Below, one piece after another: positions 1 to 9,344 of a stretch of 48,352 nt of DNA. The notes under the pieces are model-generated. The model was not told the DNA's origin and ran no database searches. It was given only the letters and a program-made list of their open reading frames with translations. The DNA is from a virus. Where the stretch lies: positions 1 to 48,352 of the IMG/VR virus record IMGVR_UViG_3300022924_000005, one strand, 5' to 3'. Made by a program: the position numbers and the translations under genes. The stretch's first letter is position 1, and every line of letters begins with the position of its first letter.

Positions 1-127
1 TGGTGGACTTGCTACCATATTCACCTTCAGCTGGTCTTTATCGCTAGTATATATGACGTTCTTTTCATCACTAACCGGCTTACCCTCTTCTGAGAACTTA
101 ACGCCGTTCATCCTGCAATCTCCACTG
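1..127. repeat. Terminal direct repeat (circular-assembly overlap), left copy
   Basis: Bases 1-127 are identical to 48226-48352. The exact length of 127 is a common largest k-mer size of short-read assemblers, so this is best read as the overlap left when a circular (or circularly permuted) molecule is assembled rather than a biological terminal repeat. Removing one copy gives a circle of about 48,225 bp. A leftward gene passes uninterrupted through the junction, which supports true continuity. Confidence 0.95.
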
Positions 128-944
128 GATCACGAAACATCACATATCTATAGGTGTCATTGTCCACATAACTTGTTTCAACCACTAATTGACCCGTCTC
201 CACTCTCACACCGGTTGCACCTAACAGCCTCAATGGGCCGTAGAACTTTCCAGTAGTACTTGGTGGCTTCTTTGTCACCAAAAAGTTATCAAGATATGGA
301 TCGGTATTAACAAGCTTAACCAACGGTGGGTATGGAAGCCCGTGTTTAATGATACCGCGACTAGGTATGGTGAACGGAACGCCCCCTCTTGAGTTAAGTG
401 TTGCAATACGAGCAATGCCGATACCCTTAGCATCAGTAGATAGTGAGAATCCAAGTGGATCAGAGTCGTTAGCATTCCGTGCAGAATATTTACCGTTTCC
501 AACGATCTTAACCCCAATGTTACCTCGCTTCGGGGCTGCTACCAATCCTGTTGGCTCAGACTCAAAGTCAACCTCCATGTTAATATCATATACATTGATA
601 TATCCGTCTATCTTGTAGGCGTCTGAGGTTCCAGGACTTTCATTAACAAACCAGATAGAGGTGTTGTCTGCAACGAAGAGATAAGTACTAGCTAGGCTTC
701 CTTGTACCTCGTAAGTGGTGTTAAAAAAAGGTGCCTCAAACGCAGGAATATATCCTAGGTTATGATCCAGTACCTTAGTGAATGTAGGGAGAGTTTGGAA
801 ATTATCTACCGCAAAGCGAACACTCATGACAATAGAAGCCGTTTTCCAACGACTATCAAGAATGCGTTGGTAGTCGGAGGCCCTTTCAATAGGGACACCG
901 CTACCGCTAATAGTTATTCCGTACTCAGTCACCGATGTTACCAA
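108..944 (-). CDS. Putative tail/structural protein, 278 aa
   Basis: Unrecognised protein of the tail module. The sequence is rich in Thr, Val, Gly, Tyr and Asn with predicted beta character, few charges and no transmembrane segment, as in virion proteins. It follows the nozzle-like protein and an 88-aa protein in the leftward unit starting at the 4.43 kb promoter, and its stop overlaps the next start (ATGA, 108-111) across the circle junction. The start given is TTG at 944; a GTG at 932, overlapping the stop of the preceding gene, is equally possible. Virion role is inferred from position and composition only. Confidence 0.6.
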   Translation of the reverse strand: MVTSVTEYGITISGSGVPIERASDYQRILDSRWKTASIVMSVRFAVDNFQTLPTFTKVLDHNLGYIPAFEAPFFNTTYEVQGSLASTYLFVADNTSIWFVNESPGTSDAYKIDGYINVYDINMEVDFESEPTGLVAAPKRGNIGVKIVGNGKYSARNANDSDPLGFSLSTDAKGIGIARIATLNSRGGVPFTIPSRGIIKHGLPYPPLVKLVNTDPYLDNFLVTKKPPSTTGKFYGPLRLLGATGVRVETGQLVVETSYVDNDTYRYVMFRDPVEIAG

Positions 945-1191
945 TCCAACCTACTTCAACTCCAAGTTCGTCCGTAATAGCGATACGGCGATTTGGCCCA
1001 TCAAGCTTAATACCATTAACTGAGATAATATCTCCGAGTGTACCTGAAGTTGACATCTGATCAAAGTCCATCTCTTTACGAGGGGAATTGTTACTTAGGC
1101 CGTTAAGCGTTACTGCGTCTGGTCGTCTGATTCTTCGGCTAAGAAAGCCGTTGAGTCCTGAGTCTGTGTAGTCGTAAGGTTTTCTATCCAC
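925..1191 (-). CDS. Small tail-module protein, 88 aa
   Basis: Hypothetical protein overlapping the end of the nozzle-like gene by 8 bases and the start of the 278-aa gene by 20 bases, so it is probably translationally coupled to both. The C-terminal half (ISVNGIKLDGPNRRIAI and following) looks like a small beta domain. No family is recognised; a tail role comes from its tight packing between tail genes. Confidence 0.6.
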   Translation of the reverse strand: MDRKPYDYTDSGLNGFLSRRIRRPDAVTLNGLSNNSPRKEMDFDQMSTSGTLGDIISVNGIKLDGPNRRIAITDELGVEVGWIGNIGD

Positions 1192-3220
1192 CGAAAGTAC
1201 TCTCCTGTTGTTCGTAATGGGTATCTACGAAATCGATCGATTGAGCCTCTCCTTCGGAAGCGTGGCTAATACGAATATTAAAGTTATAATCTTCCATACC
1301 TTTGGTATCACCAACGGCAAGCTTGCTGATTGGATCAGTAAGCTGTCCGATATCGACCCATTCAGTCTTTACATTCTTGGGTGGACGAGCAACCTTTACG
1401 GTAGCACCAGTAACAGATGATCCACCAATAAACATACCTTTAAGTGACTTCTTAAATGATACACCGTAGTCACGTTGACCATATTGAATCATAAAAGGAA
1501 TGACGTCACCTGCATCGGTGTTTCCTTCATCTTCTAGGTAGATAGTCTGAGTGTCGGTAAGTGCATACATACGGTTCTTGCCACTAAGTCGGCTATTGAT
1601 GGTAAATCGTAAGTTGCGAGTGTATACGTCGCGTGACCAGTTGTTGAGGTCGAAGTCGTAGATGTAGCGAGTTAATTCGCCGTTGACAGTTCCGACGTTA
1701 ATCTTTAGAAGACCGTTAACCATACCGGCGGTGATCTTACTTAGATCTGCTGAGGCAATAGAGTCGAAGAATCCATTTCGCATACCGCGAGATATAACTT
1801 CATGAGCACCACTTGTAGAGTCACGGGCGTGTACATTAGCATCTGAGTCAACCCAGATGACCCATTCAAGGGTATTGACGATAGCGTTGTGACTGACTGC
1901 ACCGATATCCTCAAATACAGGTTTAAAGTTAGCGCCGTCATAGTCCATAGTTGATGTCTTAGTGAAAACACCTAGGCGGTTATTAGAGTTATACCAACCA
2001 ATAACGGCAGTATCTGCAGCTGAACCAGAAGGAACCTGGAGGTAGTCAGCTGTTTGTTCTGTTCGATAGTCTGTGTTCCAGAGTACAGATAGTTCTGTCT
2101 TTCGTCCATCTAGCCAGACTTCATCATTATCAGATACGGTGTAACGAGCACTAAAGTAGGCGGTTCCTGATCCAGTGGTCGTAAGGTCAATCGCGGTGCC
2201 GGCCGTAGCGTTGGCTGCAGTTAGTGCAAGCTTAATGGTTGTACTAGTTAAGTTTATAACATAATACGTGGTTCCTGTCACTAATGGCGCAGGAGGAGTT
2301 GGAGAAGTAATAGTAATAGGTGTTCCTGTAACCATCCAGCTGTTTGTCGGAACGGTAATAACGTCAGTGGTTGTATTGACCGTAGAACCACTCAAAGCAA
2401 CAGTTCCTACGTTGACAGTTCCTGGGTTTATTGTAACGGTATCTTTCGCGTTGTTAACTGAAAGAATAGTCCAGTCATATAGTTTCGTGGATGTGCCTGC
2501 TGCGTAAATATCAACAGCCATACCAGCCTTGACATAACGGGTTGAATCGAGACGAAGGTTACCAGATGTAACATCGGAGTCACTGGCATTTAGAGTTGTT
2601 CCGTTAGATGAGTACAGGGTTTGCGTGGCTTGAATGTATGTGACTGCACCCATTGGTGGTGAAGATTCATAAATTCGATCAGGGTAAACAACGCCGTTGA
2701 CTTCGACGTTCATAAGGTATAACTTACCACCTCGTCCTGATACGTATGCCGCTTTTGGAGCACCGATAAGGTTACGAGTTGTAGAGGGCGTTAGAACACC
2801 AGACACAATTCTAATATTGTAAGGTGTAATTCTCACACCAGCGTCGGTTATACCGGCCATATAGACTTCGTTTAGGTGAAAGTAAAATTGTACGTTTGTA
2901 TTAATAGGAAGCGTCGTAATAACATCTTCAAAGGTATCTGTTAGTGTGCGATATGCCTTAACGACAGTTTGTGTACCAGCATCATTATGACCAGCTAGAA
3001 ACCAGATCTCTTCTTCTTTGAATTGAGCCTTAAAGAAGCCACGAGCGGTTGTACCAGTCGTGTCTTTAAATAGTGTGTGTCCATCTCGACGTACTGCTGA
3101 GCCGATCTTCTTGCCGAACCTTACGTTCATAGCGTCTTCCACTTCTTTAGCTTGTCTTAACTTCCAGTTTGTAGCAGATTGAATACCACCACTGACATCT
3201 GCAATATTAGTTGAGGGCAT
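1184..3220 (-). CDS. Tail nozzle / tail tubular protein B-like, 678 aa
   Basis: Probable tail nozzle or stabilisation protein of a short-tailed phage. The N-terminus (DVSGGIQSATNWKLRQAKEV then a conserved block about receiving DAMNVRFGKK and RRDGHTLF) resembles the opening of podoviral nozzle proteins, which are long beta-propeller-like proteins plugging the tail end. The middle third (about residues 180-360) is Thr/Val-rich beta sequence resembling an inserted adhesion-type domain. It lies 1 base after the 391-aa adaptor-like gene, matching the gp11-gp12 order of T7-like tails. Assignment is by N-terminal pattern, length and order. Confidence 0.6.
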   Translation of the reverse strand: MPSTNIADVSGGIQSATNWKLRQAKEVEDAMNVRFGKKIGSAVRRDGHTLFKDTTGTTARGFFKAQFKEEEIWFLAGHNDAGTQTVVKAYRTLTDTFEDVITTLPINTNVQFYFHLNEVYMAGITDAGVRITPYNIRIVSGVLTPSTTRNLIGAPKAAYVSGRGGKLYLMNVEVNGVVYPDRIYESSPPMGAVTYIQATQTLYSSNGTTLNASDSDVTSGNLRLDSTRYVKAGMAVDIYAAGTSTKLYDWTILSVNNAKDTVTINPGTVNVGTVALSGSTVNTTTDVITVPTNSWMVTGTPITITSPTPPAPLVTGTTYYVINLTSTTIKLALTAANATAGTAIDLTTTGSGTAYFSARYTVSDNDEVWLDGRKTELSVLWNTDYRTEQTADYLQVPSGSAADTAVIGWYNSNNRLGVFTKTSTMDYDGANFKPVFEDIGAVSHNAIVNTLEWVIWVDSDANVHARDSTSGAHEVISRGMRNGFFDSIASADLSKITAGMVNGLLKINVGTVNGELTRYIYDFDLNNWSRDVYTRNLRFTINSRLSGKNRMYALTDTQTIYLEDEGNTDAGDVIPFMIQYGQRDYGVSFKKSLKGMFIGGSSVTGATVKVARPPKNVKTEWVDIGQLTDPISKLAVGDTKGMEDYNFNIRISHASEGEAQSIDFVDTHYEQQESTFGG

Positions 3221-3221
3221 A

Positions 3222-4397
3222 TTAGTAGCGCCTCAATCCTCGCGAATGACCGGTATCTGGTCGGAATCCAGTAGGTGTTCCAACATCAATTCGGTTAGCG
3301 CGTTGAAGCTTAACAACTTCTGAGGTGTAATCATTTAAGTAACGGTCAGAAATACCAACAAAGCTAGGCTCTTTAAGGGCACGTTTACGGAAGTAGCGTC
3401 CGTATAAGTACATCTTGTAGATACGATCGTTAGGAGTTTCAAGCAGTTGACTCATTGACTTGATTTCATCAAAGTTTTTGTAGTAGTACAATAGCACTCG
3501 GTCGGCTTGCGACGTAACTGGAGTTGGGAACATGACAATATTATTTTCGGTGTCGTCGTAAGCAAGGTAAAGAAGCCCGTCGCTACGATCAGCGAGGTTG
3601 TTGTATGCGGTGTATTCCATCTCAGCCATTGTAATAACGCGGTAAAGGTCGGTACGGTCTTCGATCCCATCATTGTAGTTGTAGCTAATACGATCAAGCT
3701 TCCAGAAATCATCTGGTACTTCGATCCGGTTATTATCCTGTTCAATGTCAAGTGGTTTGCTTGCGCGTAGGAATCGGAAAGGACGTCGTGACTGGGTGAT
3801 CAAATCACTGTTCACTTCGTTAAGTGTGGAAATGGCTTCTTGCACACTCATGTTTTGCTGAGTAGTATCGTTGACACTCTCGAAGAAGTCGTTGACTAAA
3901 CGACCAACAGAACCAATTGGATAGCCGCTACCAGCAATAGGATCAGTTAAGTCTGATTCAAGTGAACTAATACTATCCCAATAAGAGGCTTTGTAGAAGT
4001 AAGATGTTAAGCCGGCAGTATCATCGTAGATAGTGAGAAGACTCTCGTTGTCGAAGTCAATATCAAAGGCTGCACCAATAATATTGTAAGAACCATCAAA
4101 ACCACTCGTAGAGCGGTAGAGTTTCATCTGGTCCCATTTAAGTACAAAGATAGGGTCGTCAGCATCGTGAGCAAATTTAGTCGCAGTGATGGTGAGATTC
4201 TGTCCCGGAGTAACAGCGCCACTAATCGTAACAACTTCAGTACGTTCAAACCCAGGGAATCCGATCATCACCTTACGTCCGTTAACAAACTTTTCATTGT
4301 TACGAACTTTAATAGCAGTAACCCCTGGCTGGTAGGCTGCTGTGATGTAGGACATCTCAAGATTGTCGGTGAGGGGATTGTGGATACTGATTTTCAT
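3222..4397 (-). CDS. Head-to-tail adaptor / tail tubular protein A-like, 391 aa
   Basis: Probable adaptor linking portal and nozzle. Residues about 165-350 carry the pattern seen in podoviral adaptors: a helical start (VGRLVNDFFESVND), a stretch about reading RRPFRFLR, then a beta segment with EVPDDFWKLDRISY and NIVMFPTP. The first 150 residues look like an added beta domain. First gene of its unit; a late-type promoter lies at 4407-4442, so the predicted transcript starts within a few bases of the ATG, and no Shine-Dalgarno is visible. The mRNA may be near-leaderless. Confidence 0.6.
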   Translation of the reverse strand: MKISIHNPLTDNLEMSYITAAYQPGVTAIKVRNNEKFVNGRKVMIGFPGFERTEVVTISGAVTPGQNLTITATKFAHDADDPIFVLKWDQMKLYRSTSGFDGSYNIIGAAFDIDFDNESLLTIYDDTAGLTSYFYKASYWDSISSLESDLTDPIAGSGYPIGSVGRLVNDFFESVNDTTQQNMSVQEAISTLNEVNSDLITQSRRPFRFLRASKPLDIEQDNNRIEVPDDFWKLDRISYNYNDGIEDRTDLYRVITMAEMEYTAYNNLADRSDGLLYLAYDDTENNIVMFPTPVTSQADRVLLYYYKNFDEIKSMSQLLETPNDRIYKMYLYGRYFRKRALKEPSFVGISDRYLNDYTSEVVKLQRANRIDVGTPTGFRPDTGHSRGLRRY

Positions 4398-4406
4398 ATT
4401 GTACTA

Positions 4407-4442
4407 ATTTAACAACTTTCAGGGGTTTATTACAATGGTCTA
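4407..4442 (-). promoter_or_regulatory. Late-type promoter for the tail adaptor unit
   Basis: On the minus strand, TAGACC (4437-4442) is followed by one base and TTGTAA as -35 (4430-4435), a 17-base spacer and TTAAAT as -10 (4407-4412). The TAGACC-N-TTG arrangement matches the other late-arm promoters. It overlaps the end of the repeat-rich tail gene. Confidence 0.6.
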
Positions 4443-6275
4443 CTTAAATCGAGGCTTGTCGCTAATAATCAATTCTACGGGAGAATTATAGTCGGGAGAT
4501 GAGAATTTCGGCTTTTCACTCGAAACCTGAACAACTACGCGTTCTTCAACTATATTTGCAATTACCTTATCCTGTAAGGTGTTGATTATTGGTTGGTCGC
4601 CTTGACTGAATCGTAACACCGTATCGATGGTGTGTGATACTGATTTCGGCTTAAACAGGACCGTATCGATGGTGTGAGTTTTAGTAGCTCGCTTCCAGAA
4701 TACTGCATCAATTGTATGGGTACGAATACCGCCACGCTTAATGAATGTATCGATCGTATGTGTGCGAGTAAAGCTCTTTCGGAGAACTGTGCTAATCGTG
4801 TGAGTACGGAGATTGATCTTCTTCAGGACAACATCGATAGTGTGTGTACGAGTAAATCGTTTCTTTAGGAATGTATCTAGTGTATGGTTACGACTCATTC
4901 CAGTTTTTAGGATCGTATCGATGGTGTGTGACTTCGTCAATCGCTTTAGTAAGAATGTATCTAGCGTATGAGTACGAGTATACTGCTTCTTAAAGATCGA
5001 GTTAATAGTGTGAGTCTTTAGAACTCGTTTCTTCAGGAATGTATCTACTGTATGAGTGCGAGTAAATCGCCTAGACAGTACGGTATCGATGGTATGAGTA
5101 AGTGATCGAGTCTTTCGTAAGAGCGTGTCGATAGTGTGGAACTTATTAGCTCCGGGTTTATACATATACGTATCAAGCGTGTGAGTACGAATACGAACAG
5201 CCTTAAACAGGGTATCAATAGTATGTGTTTTAACATACGACTTACGAAGAAGCGTATCAATGCTATGGGTACGGGTAGATCGATTTAATAGGAACGTATC
5301 TAACGTATGGGTCTTGGTCGCAGACTTCTTTAAGATCGTATCTACGGTATGAAGTATAGGAATACGACGCTTAATAATCGTATCAATGGTGTGAGTACGG
5401 CTATTTGTCTTTTTCTTGAAAGTATCAAGAGTGTGGGTGACTGTTCGTGATTTACGCTTGAACGTATCGATAGTATGAGTACGGGTGTAGCGTTTTTTCT
5501 TGAACGTATCGATAGTATGGGTCTTAGGGTAAGAGAAGGTAAATGGAGTCGATCCAAGTCCACCATAGTCTTGACCAACATATCCCATACCCCAACCACC
5601 GGGATAGACGAAGCTGTAAGTAGTCGTATCCGGTTGCACACGAAGGTTCGTGTCTACCGAGTGAACGATGGGCTTAGCCAGTGGCGTAACTACAAGTTCA
5701 CGAATAGCGATAGCACTTAGGTTTAGGTCGCGAGGAGGATTGCCTGGGGTGAGGGTGATATTATAAGTTCCAATCGAACTGAACACACCATATGCACTAA
5801 CAATACTTCCAAAGAGGACGCTTTGATTAAGATTTATTCCATTATTAAAGCTGGCACCGCTAGATCCACCTACTCCACCGACGGAATTATCAACACCTCC
5901 AGCAACGATAATGGAACCAACAGAGGTGGTATCCGTGGCTGCGTTAGTAGTAACCGAACTTGCACTTGATGCGCTAGTATTTGCCCATAATCTGTCTACG
6001 GGGTTCGCTGTGTCAACCCCAGAAAACTCCCTAATATTGGCAATAACATTATTTCCGTTTACATCGACGATGGTATAGCTAGAACTAGAGGACGTTACCA
6101 GTCTATAATACAGGACACCATAGCCTGGGATGGGACTACTTCGTATCCAGTTAGAATCCGTTGGCGTAACATTTGTAGTAAGAATTAGAATATTCCCCAC
6201 CACAGTTGGTGAGGTCATATTTACAGTAGCTGGCTGGGCTATTGCCGAGGCTGATTGTACAAATGCTAATGCCAT
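4440..6275 (-). CDS. Repeat-rich tail fibre-like protein, 611 aa
   Basis: Virion adhesin or fibre candidate. The N-terminal about 210 residues form a Ser/Thr/Val-rich beta-sandwich-like domain (the order NIREFSGVD then IIVAGGVDN is typical of phage LamG/ConA-like modules). From about residue 250 the protein has 22 tandem units of 14 residues (one of 15) with core THTIDTxLKKxxTR; a degenerate copy (HSVDTNLR) precedes them. The units are strongly basic, with 3-5 Lys/Arg each. A short acidic-to-basic tail follows. It is last in the 9.3-4.4 kb fibre unit. Similar HTxDx repeats occur in other phage structural proteins as far as I recall, but their fold is unknown to me. Confidence 0.65.
   Translation of the reverse strand: MALAFVQSASAIAQPATVNMTSPTVVGNILILTTNVTPTDSNWIRSSPIPGYGVLYYRLVTSSSSSYTIVDVNGNNVIANIREFSGVDTANPVDRLWANTSASSASSVTTNAATDTTSVGSIIVAGGVDNSVGGVGGSSGASFNNGINLNQSVLFGSIVSAYGVFSSIGTYNITLTPGNPPRDLNLSAIAIRELVVTPLAKPIVHSVDTNLRVQPDTTTYSFVYPGGWGMGYVGQDYGGLGSTPFTFSYPKTHTIDTFKKKRYTRTHTIDTFKRKSRTVTHTLDTFKKKTNSRTHTIDTIIKRRIPILHTVDTILKKSATKTHTLDTFLLNRSTRTHSIDTLLRKSYVKTHTIDTLFKAVRIRTHTLDTYMYKPGANKFHTIDTLLRKTRSLTHTIDTVLSRRFTRTHTVDTFLKKRVLKTHTINSIFKKQYTRTHTLDTFLLKRLTKSHTIDTILKTGMSRNHTLDTFLKKRFTRTHTIDVVLKKINLRTHTISTVLRKSFTRTHTIDTFIKRGGIRTHTIDAVFWKRATKTHTIDTVLFKPKSVSHTIDTVLRFSQGDQPIINTLQDKVIANIVEERVVVQVSSEKPKFSSPDYNSPVELIISDKPRFK
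4600..5526 (-). repeat. 22-copy 42-bp coding tandem repeat
   Basis: Array of 42-bp units (one 45-bp) encoding the HT[IVL]DT motif. The protein core is nearly invariant, but third codon positions vary between units (gtatcgat, gtatctag, gtatcaat and so on), so the array is old and selected at protein level rather than newly expanded. Boundaries are approximate to a few bases. Confidence 0.9.
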
Positions 6276-6286
6276 GTCGTACTACA

Positions 6287-6649
6287 CTACGACGTTGGCC
6301 GTCGTCCTACAGCGTACCAGAGTACGGTTAAGTTAGGGCTAAGAACACCTAAAAGGTTATTCGCCTGAAAGGTAAATCCGGTTGTACTAATAGACTTAAT
6401 TGAAGAAGTACCAAGTGTACTTCCAAGAATACCGCCCATAACAAATGGCGGTGTATCAAAAGGCTGGGGGAAGGTTACGGTGACAGTACCACTAGTACTT
6501 AGCGCAGAACCAAAGAAGCTTTGCATATTTTTGCGCTCTTCGGTATAGTTGTTAGTACCTGGAACGGTGAAGTCGTTAGGATCTCCACCCTGGCGCATAC
6601 GCACCTGGCCTGACAGTAGTTCATCTGCTGATACTTTAGTTTCTGGCAT
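6287..6649 (-). CDS. Putative fibre-associated structural protein, 120 aa
   Basis: Hypothetical virion protein. It starts with MPETKVSADELLSGQVRM and continues with a short linker and a beta domain (TVTFPQPFDTPPFVMGG) of the kind found in H-type lectin-like or gp53-like C-terminal fibre domains. It sits between a 118-aa and the 611-aa fibre-type gene, 2 bases after the former's stop. Role inferred from sequence style and neighbours. Confidence 0.6.
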   Translation of the reverse strand: MPETKVSADELLSGQVRMRQGGDPNDFTVPGTNNYTEERKNMQSFFGSALSTSGTVTVTFPQPFDTPPFVMGGILGSTLGTSSIKSISTTGFTFQANNLLGVLSPNLTVLWYAVGRRPTS

Positions 6650-6651
6650 GA

Positions 6652-7008
6652 TTAAACGCCTTCCAATATCAAAGATATAGCTTGGGTTGCAGAACTCGGA
6701 GCTAGAGACCTCACACCAACAAGTGTCGGACTGGGGGTGTTTGAAATATTTACATACTGCTCACCTGCTATAGTCTGATTTACTCCCACTGCATTCGCAG
6801 CTAGTACTGTGGTAAAAAAACCAGATGGGGGAATGAACGTATAGTTCTGTCCACCAGAGGCACTTGACGCAAGGTTGCCTGTCGTAATAATCGCTTTTTT
6901 CATACCACCCACATTTTGATAATACCAAGTACCCCCGGCAGTTCCTGTATTCGTGGCGGTAAGGTAAGGATTATTTTGTTGTGAGTTGTTTATTCTTTGT
7001 TTAGCCAT
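6652..7008 (-). CDS. Putative structural protein, 118 aa
   Basis: Small Gly/Thr/Ala-rich beta protein without charged clusters. It follows the 436-aa fibre protein after about 55 bases; AGGGG lies just upstream of the ATG. It reads as a virion decoration or fibre component; no family recognised. Confidence 0.55.
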   Translation of the reverse strand: MAKQRINNSQQNNPYLTATNTGTAGGTWYYQNVGGMKKAIITTGNLASSASGGQNYTFIPPSGFFTTVLAANAVGVNQTIAGEQYVNISNTPSPTLVGVRSLAPSSATQAISLILEGV

Positions 7009-7063
7009 GATTAACCCCTATTGCCTTCTGGGCAGAATAATTTTGATTTGTTTGTTATTTTCA

Positions 7064-8374
7064 TCACACCTTTCTCTCTACTGTCATCATATAGCTTGTT
7101 AATGTAAGGCTTCCCCCAGCATCGTGAATACAGCTTAACTCAATATAATCCGTAGCATTCGCGATTGTTACAGGCCACGATATATTGTGGTACGCCCGGC
7201 CGGCACTATCCTTGGTGGTGTGATTAGAGAAGATCGTCGCTCCATTAACCAAGATGAATAACCCCCTGTAAGCTCCCCCTGTGTTATCGTTCCACTGACT
7301 TGACCCAGTAACCATATAGGTACCCGCAACACCCGGAACGACTCGAGTCGGTGATGTTGTTCCATCATGCCACCCAAGCGGATCACTAACTTCTTGAGCG
7401 TTACTAAAGGCAAGGGTCGTAGGACTGGCATTGGGTATAACTTGTCCGGCAGTACTTCTGAAAATTGCCACAGGGTTATTTGCCAAAAGAGGCAGCCTTG
7501 CATTGCTATCAAGTACTGGAATCGTATTTGCCGTAGGTGTAGGCGCAGCCAAGTAACCACCCACAGTAGCGGCATTACCGAATACACTATTGACTACAAG
7601 GAAGTTTACGATAAGATCGTCACCTGTAAGGGGCGCATCAGACACAGTAAACGTACCCGTACCAGGACTTGTCTCGGTATAGTGAACATCCCTCTTACTA
7701 ACAAGTCCATTAGATATAAACTCAAGAGTACCGCCGACATAGGATCCTCCAGGAACCGTATATGTAGTATTAGATCCGTTGACTAAACCGATTGGGCGTT
7801 GGTTCATTACTGGGGCACTCGATCCACTAATCATTACCTGATTTCCTACGATAGGAATAGCAATAAGCTTAGCACCTGTAGCTGGGGCTGTTGCAAAAGT
7901 GAATGTATTGCCAGATAATGTATAATCATTACCAGCACCTGGTTGCATAAATACACCGTTCTTAAATACCCATGCCATGGTTGGAGGAGTAGCGATAGTG
8001 AATGTAGTTAATACACCGTTTGGCGTACCAGTAAGAACCGTAGCGTTATTAATAGATGATGTGAATAAGTCATCACTATAGATAGCGTTAGAGATAATCC
8101 AACCAGCCGCAATAGATTGCGCAGTACTTGTGGTTAAACCGTGGGCCTGAGCACGTACAACAGTAAGTGTATCAGATACTCGGTTCGTAACCAAAAGAAA
8201 CTCTGAGTTGGCAACAGAGGGGATTTGATTAGGTGGTGCTGCGGTAACGGGGAATGGGAATATAGCAGGAAGCCTTGCACCGTGGCCACTGGTAAGTACG
8301 ATGGTCGTACCTGTGGTAGCAGGAGAAGGCGCAGTCAATACTGTCGCAACACCAAGATCTTTAAAGTTAGACAT
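7064..8374 (-). CDS. Tail fibre-like protein, 436 aa
   Basis: Probable receptor-binding or fibre protein. The N-terminal 120 residues are a beta domain starting MSNFKDLGVATVL; the middle has two fibre-type modules (VFKNGVFMQPGAGNDYTLSG and a related NGLVSKRDVHYTET), a pattern common in fibre shafts. Then comes a neck (GGYLAAPTPTANTIPVLD). The C-terminal about 130 residues resemble a C1q/TNF-like trimeric jelly roll (GTYMVTGSSQWNDN, RGLFILVNG). The start shares one base with the stop of the 114-aa upstream gene. Confidence 0.65.
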   Translation of the reverse strand: MSNFKDLGVATVLTAPSPATTGTTIVLTSGHGARLPAIFPFPVTAAPPNQIPSVANSEFLLVTNRVSDTLTVVRAQAHGLTTSTAQSIAAGWIISNAIYSDDLFTSSINNATVLTGTPNGVLTTFTIATPPTMAWVFKNGVFMQPGAGNDYTLSGNTFTFATAPATGAKLIAIPIVGNQVMISGSSAPVMNQRPIGLVNGSNTTYTVPGGSYVGGTLEFISNGLVSKRDVHYTETSPGTGTFTVSDAPLTGDDLIVNFLVVNSVFGNAATVGGYLAAPTPTANTIPVLDSNARLPLLANNPVAIFRSTAGQVIPNASPTTLAFSNAQEVSDPLGWHDGTTSPTRVVPGVAGTYMVTGSSQWNDNTGGAYRGLFILVNGATIFSNHTTKDSAGRAYHNISWPVTIANATDYIELSCIHDAGGSLTLTSYMMTVERKV

Positions 8375-8718
8375 TACTGAACAACCTCATAGAATAAGCC
8401 GTCGTTAACAAAGTTGTGGCGAGTAATGATGCGGCCGTTCTCAAGAACAGCAGAAACAAACTCACCCTTCTTACCGATGATATGGAATACTTCAGGCTCT
8501 TCACCCAAAGTCATTTTAACTCGACGGGTCCAGACAAGCTTTTCTCCGTCGTTATCAAAGATAACATCTAGCACAGGAGTACCGTCTTCTTTGAACAGAC
8601 TAAAAACGGAGAGCTTACTTCTATCGATATCCTCATAGGCATTTGTCGTGCCGTCTGAGTGTACCTGAAATAAACCTGTTCCGTCTTCGTATTGAGCTTT
8701 CCAGTTGTATTTTGCCAT
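8374..8718 (-). CDS. Hypothetical fibre-module protein, 114 aa
   Basis: Beta-strand-rich, fairly charged protein beginning MAKYNWKAQYEDGTGLFQ. I place the start at 8718: the preceding codons of the longer frame look non-conserved and an AAAAGGA site sits upstream. It precedes and overlaps by one base the 436-aa fibre gene, so it may be a fibre chaperone or baseplate-type connector; no family recognised. Confidence 0.55.
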   Translation of the reverse strand: MAKYNWKAQYEDGTGLFQVHSDGTTNAYEDIDRSKLSVFSLFKEDGTPVLDVIFDNDGEKLVWTRRVKMTLGEEPEVFHIIGKKGEFVSAVLENGRIITRHNFVNDGLFYEVVQ

Positions 8719-8768
8719 GTGGATTGTATTCCTTTTTCCCATTGTATTGGGTTAGATTGTAAGTTATT

Positions 8769-9308
8769 TTAGACTGATGTGTCGTCGTACTGCCAAGTGA
8801 TTGTTTCTGTAGCAGAAGCACCCTGTCCGGCTGTATTATCTACAGTGATTTGGAGAACAACAAGTGTACCAACGTCAGCAGCTGAAGTTGTACTACCCGT
8901 GATGGCTAGTGGAGAACCTGAAGTGTAAGTAAATGCAGACACTGGAGTACCGACACCTGGGTAGTTGGTGTTGTTTAGAACCGTACCAGTTGTTCCTGTT
9001 GTACCTGTTGCCTGAGTATAGGTAGAGGCTGCACCTGATACCAAAAGACCAACACCCGTACCGAGTGAGTTAGCGCCGTCTGTGTACCATTTAATGTTGT
9101 TTACTGTACCACTGGTAATGGCTGATACGTAAAGAGCTGTGGTAGCCCAGTAAGAATAGTTAGTTCCTGAAGCAGGAATAAGAATAGGGCTTGTTGTACC
9201 GGCAGTAGTGTGAGTATCGTCGGCTTGTAGTCGAGTATTGATACTCGTGATATCTGTCTTGGTTGGGGTAGCCCCTGTCCAACGGCGGATTTGTACTGTT
9301 GCTGGCAT
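8769..9308 (-). CDS. Putative structural protein, 179 aa
   Basis: Thr/Ser/Gly-rich beta protein of virion type (MPATVQIRRWTGATPTKTDI start), with only two or three Lys. First gene of the fibre unit, 37 bases downstream of a strong late-type promoter (9345-9380), so it is probably highly expressed. No family recognised. Confidence 0.6.
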   Translation of the reverse strand: MPATVQIRRWTGATPTKTDITSINTRLQADDTHTTAGTTSPILIPASGTNYSYWATTALYVSAITSGTVNNIKWYTDGANSLGTGVGLLVSGAASTYTQATGTTGTTGTVLNNTNYPGVGTPVSAFTYTSGSPLAITGSTTSAADVGTLVVLQITVDNTAGQGASATETITWQYDDTSV

Positions 9309-9344
9309 GATTATTTATTTCTTTCTAATTTAAAACTACCCCAC

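Noticed and set aside
1-127. Direct terminal repeat as a real phage end (as in T7)
   Set aside because: The length is exactly 127, a standard assembler k-mer, and the coding frame continues across the junction. Read as circular assembly; a real DTR elsewhere cannot be excluded without read depth.
7367-7786. Rightward 139-aa frame, and the overlapping leftward 139-aa frame at 7168-7587
   Set aside because: Both are shadows of the 436-aa fibre gene, whose composition and modules are clearly protein-like.
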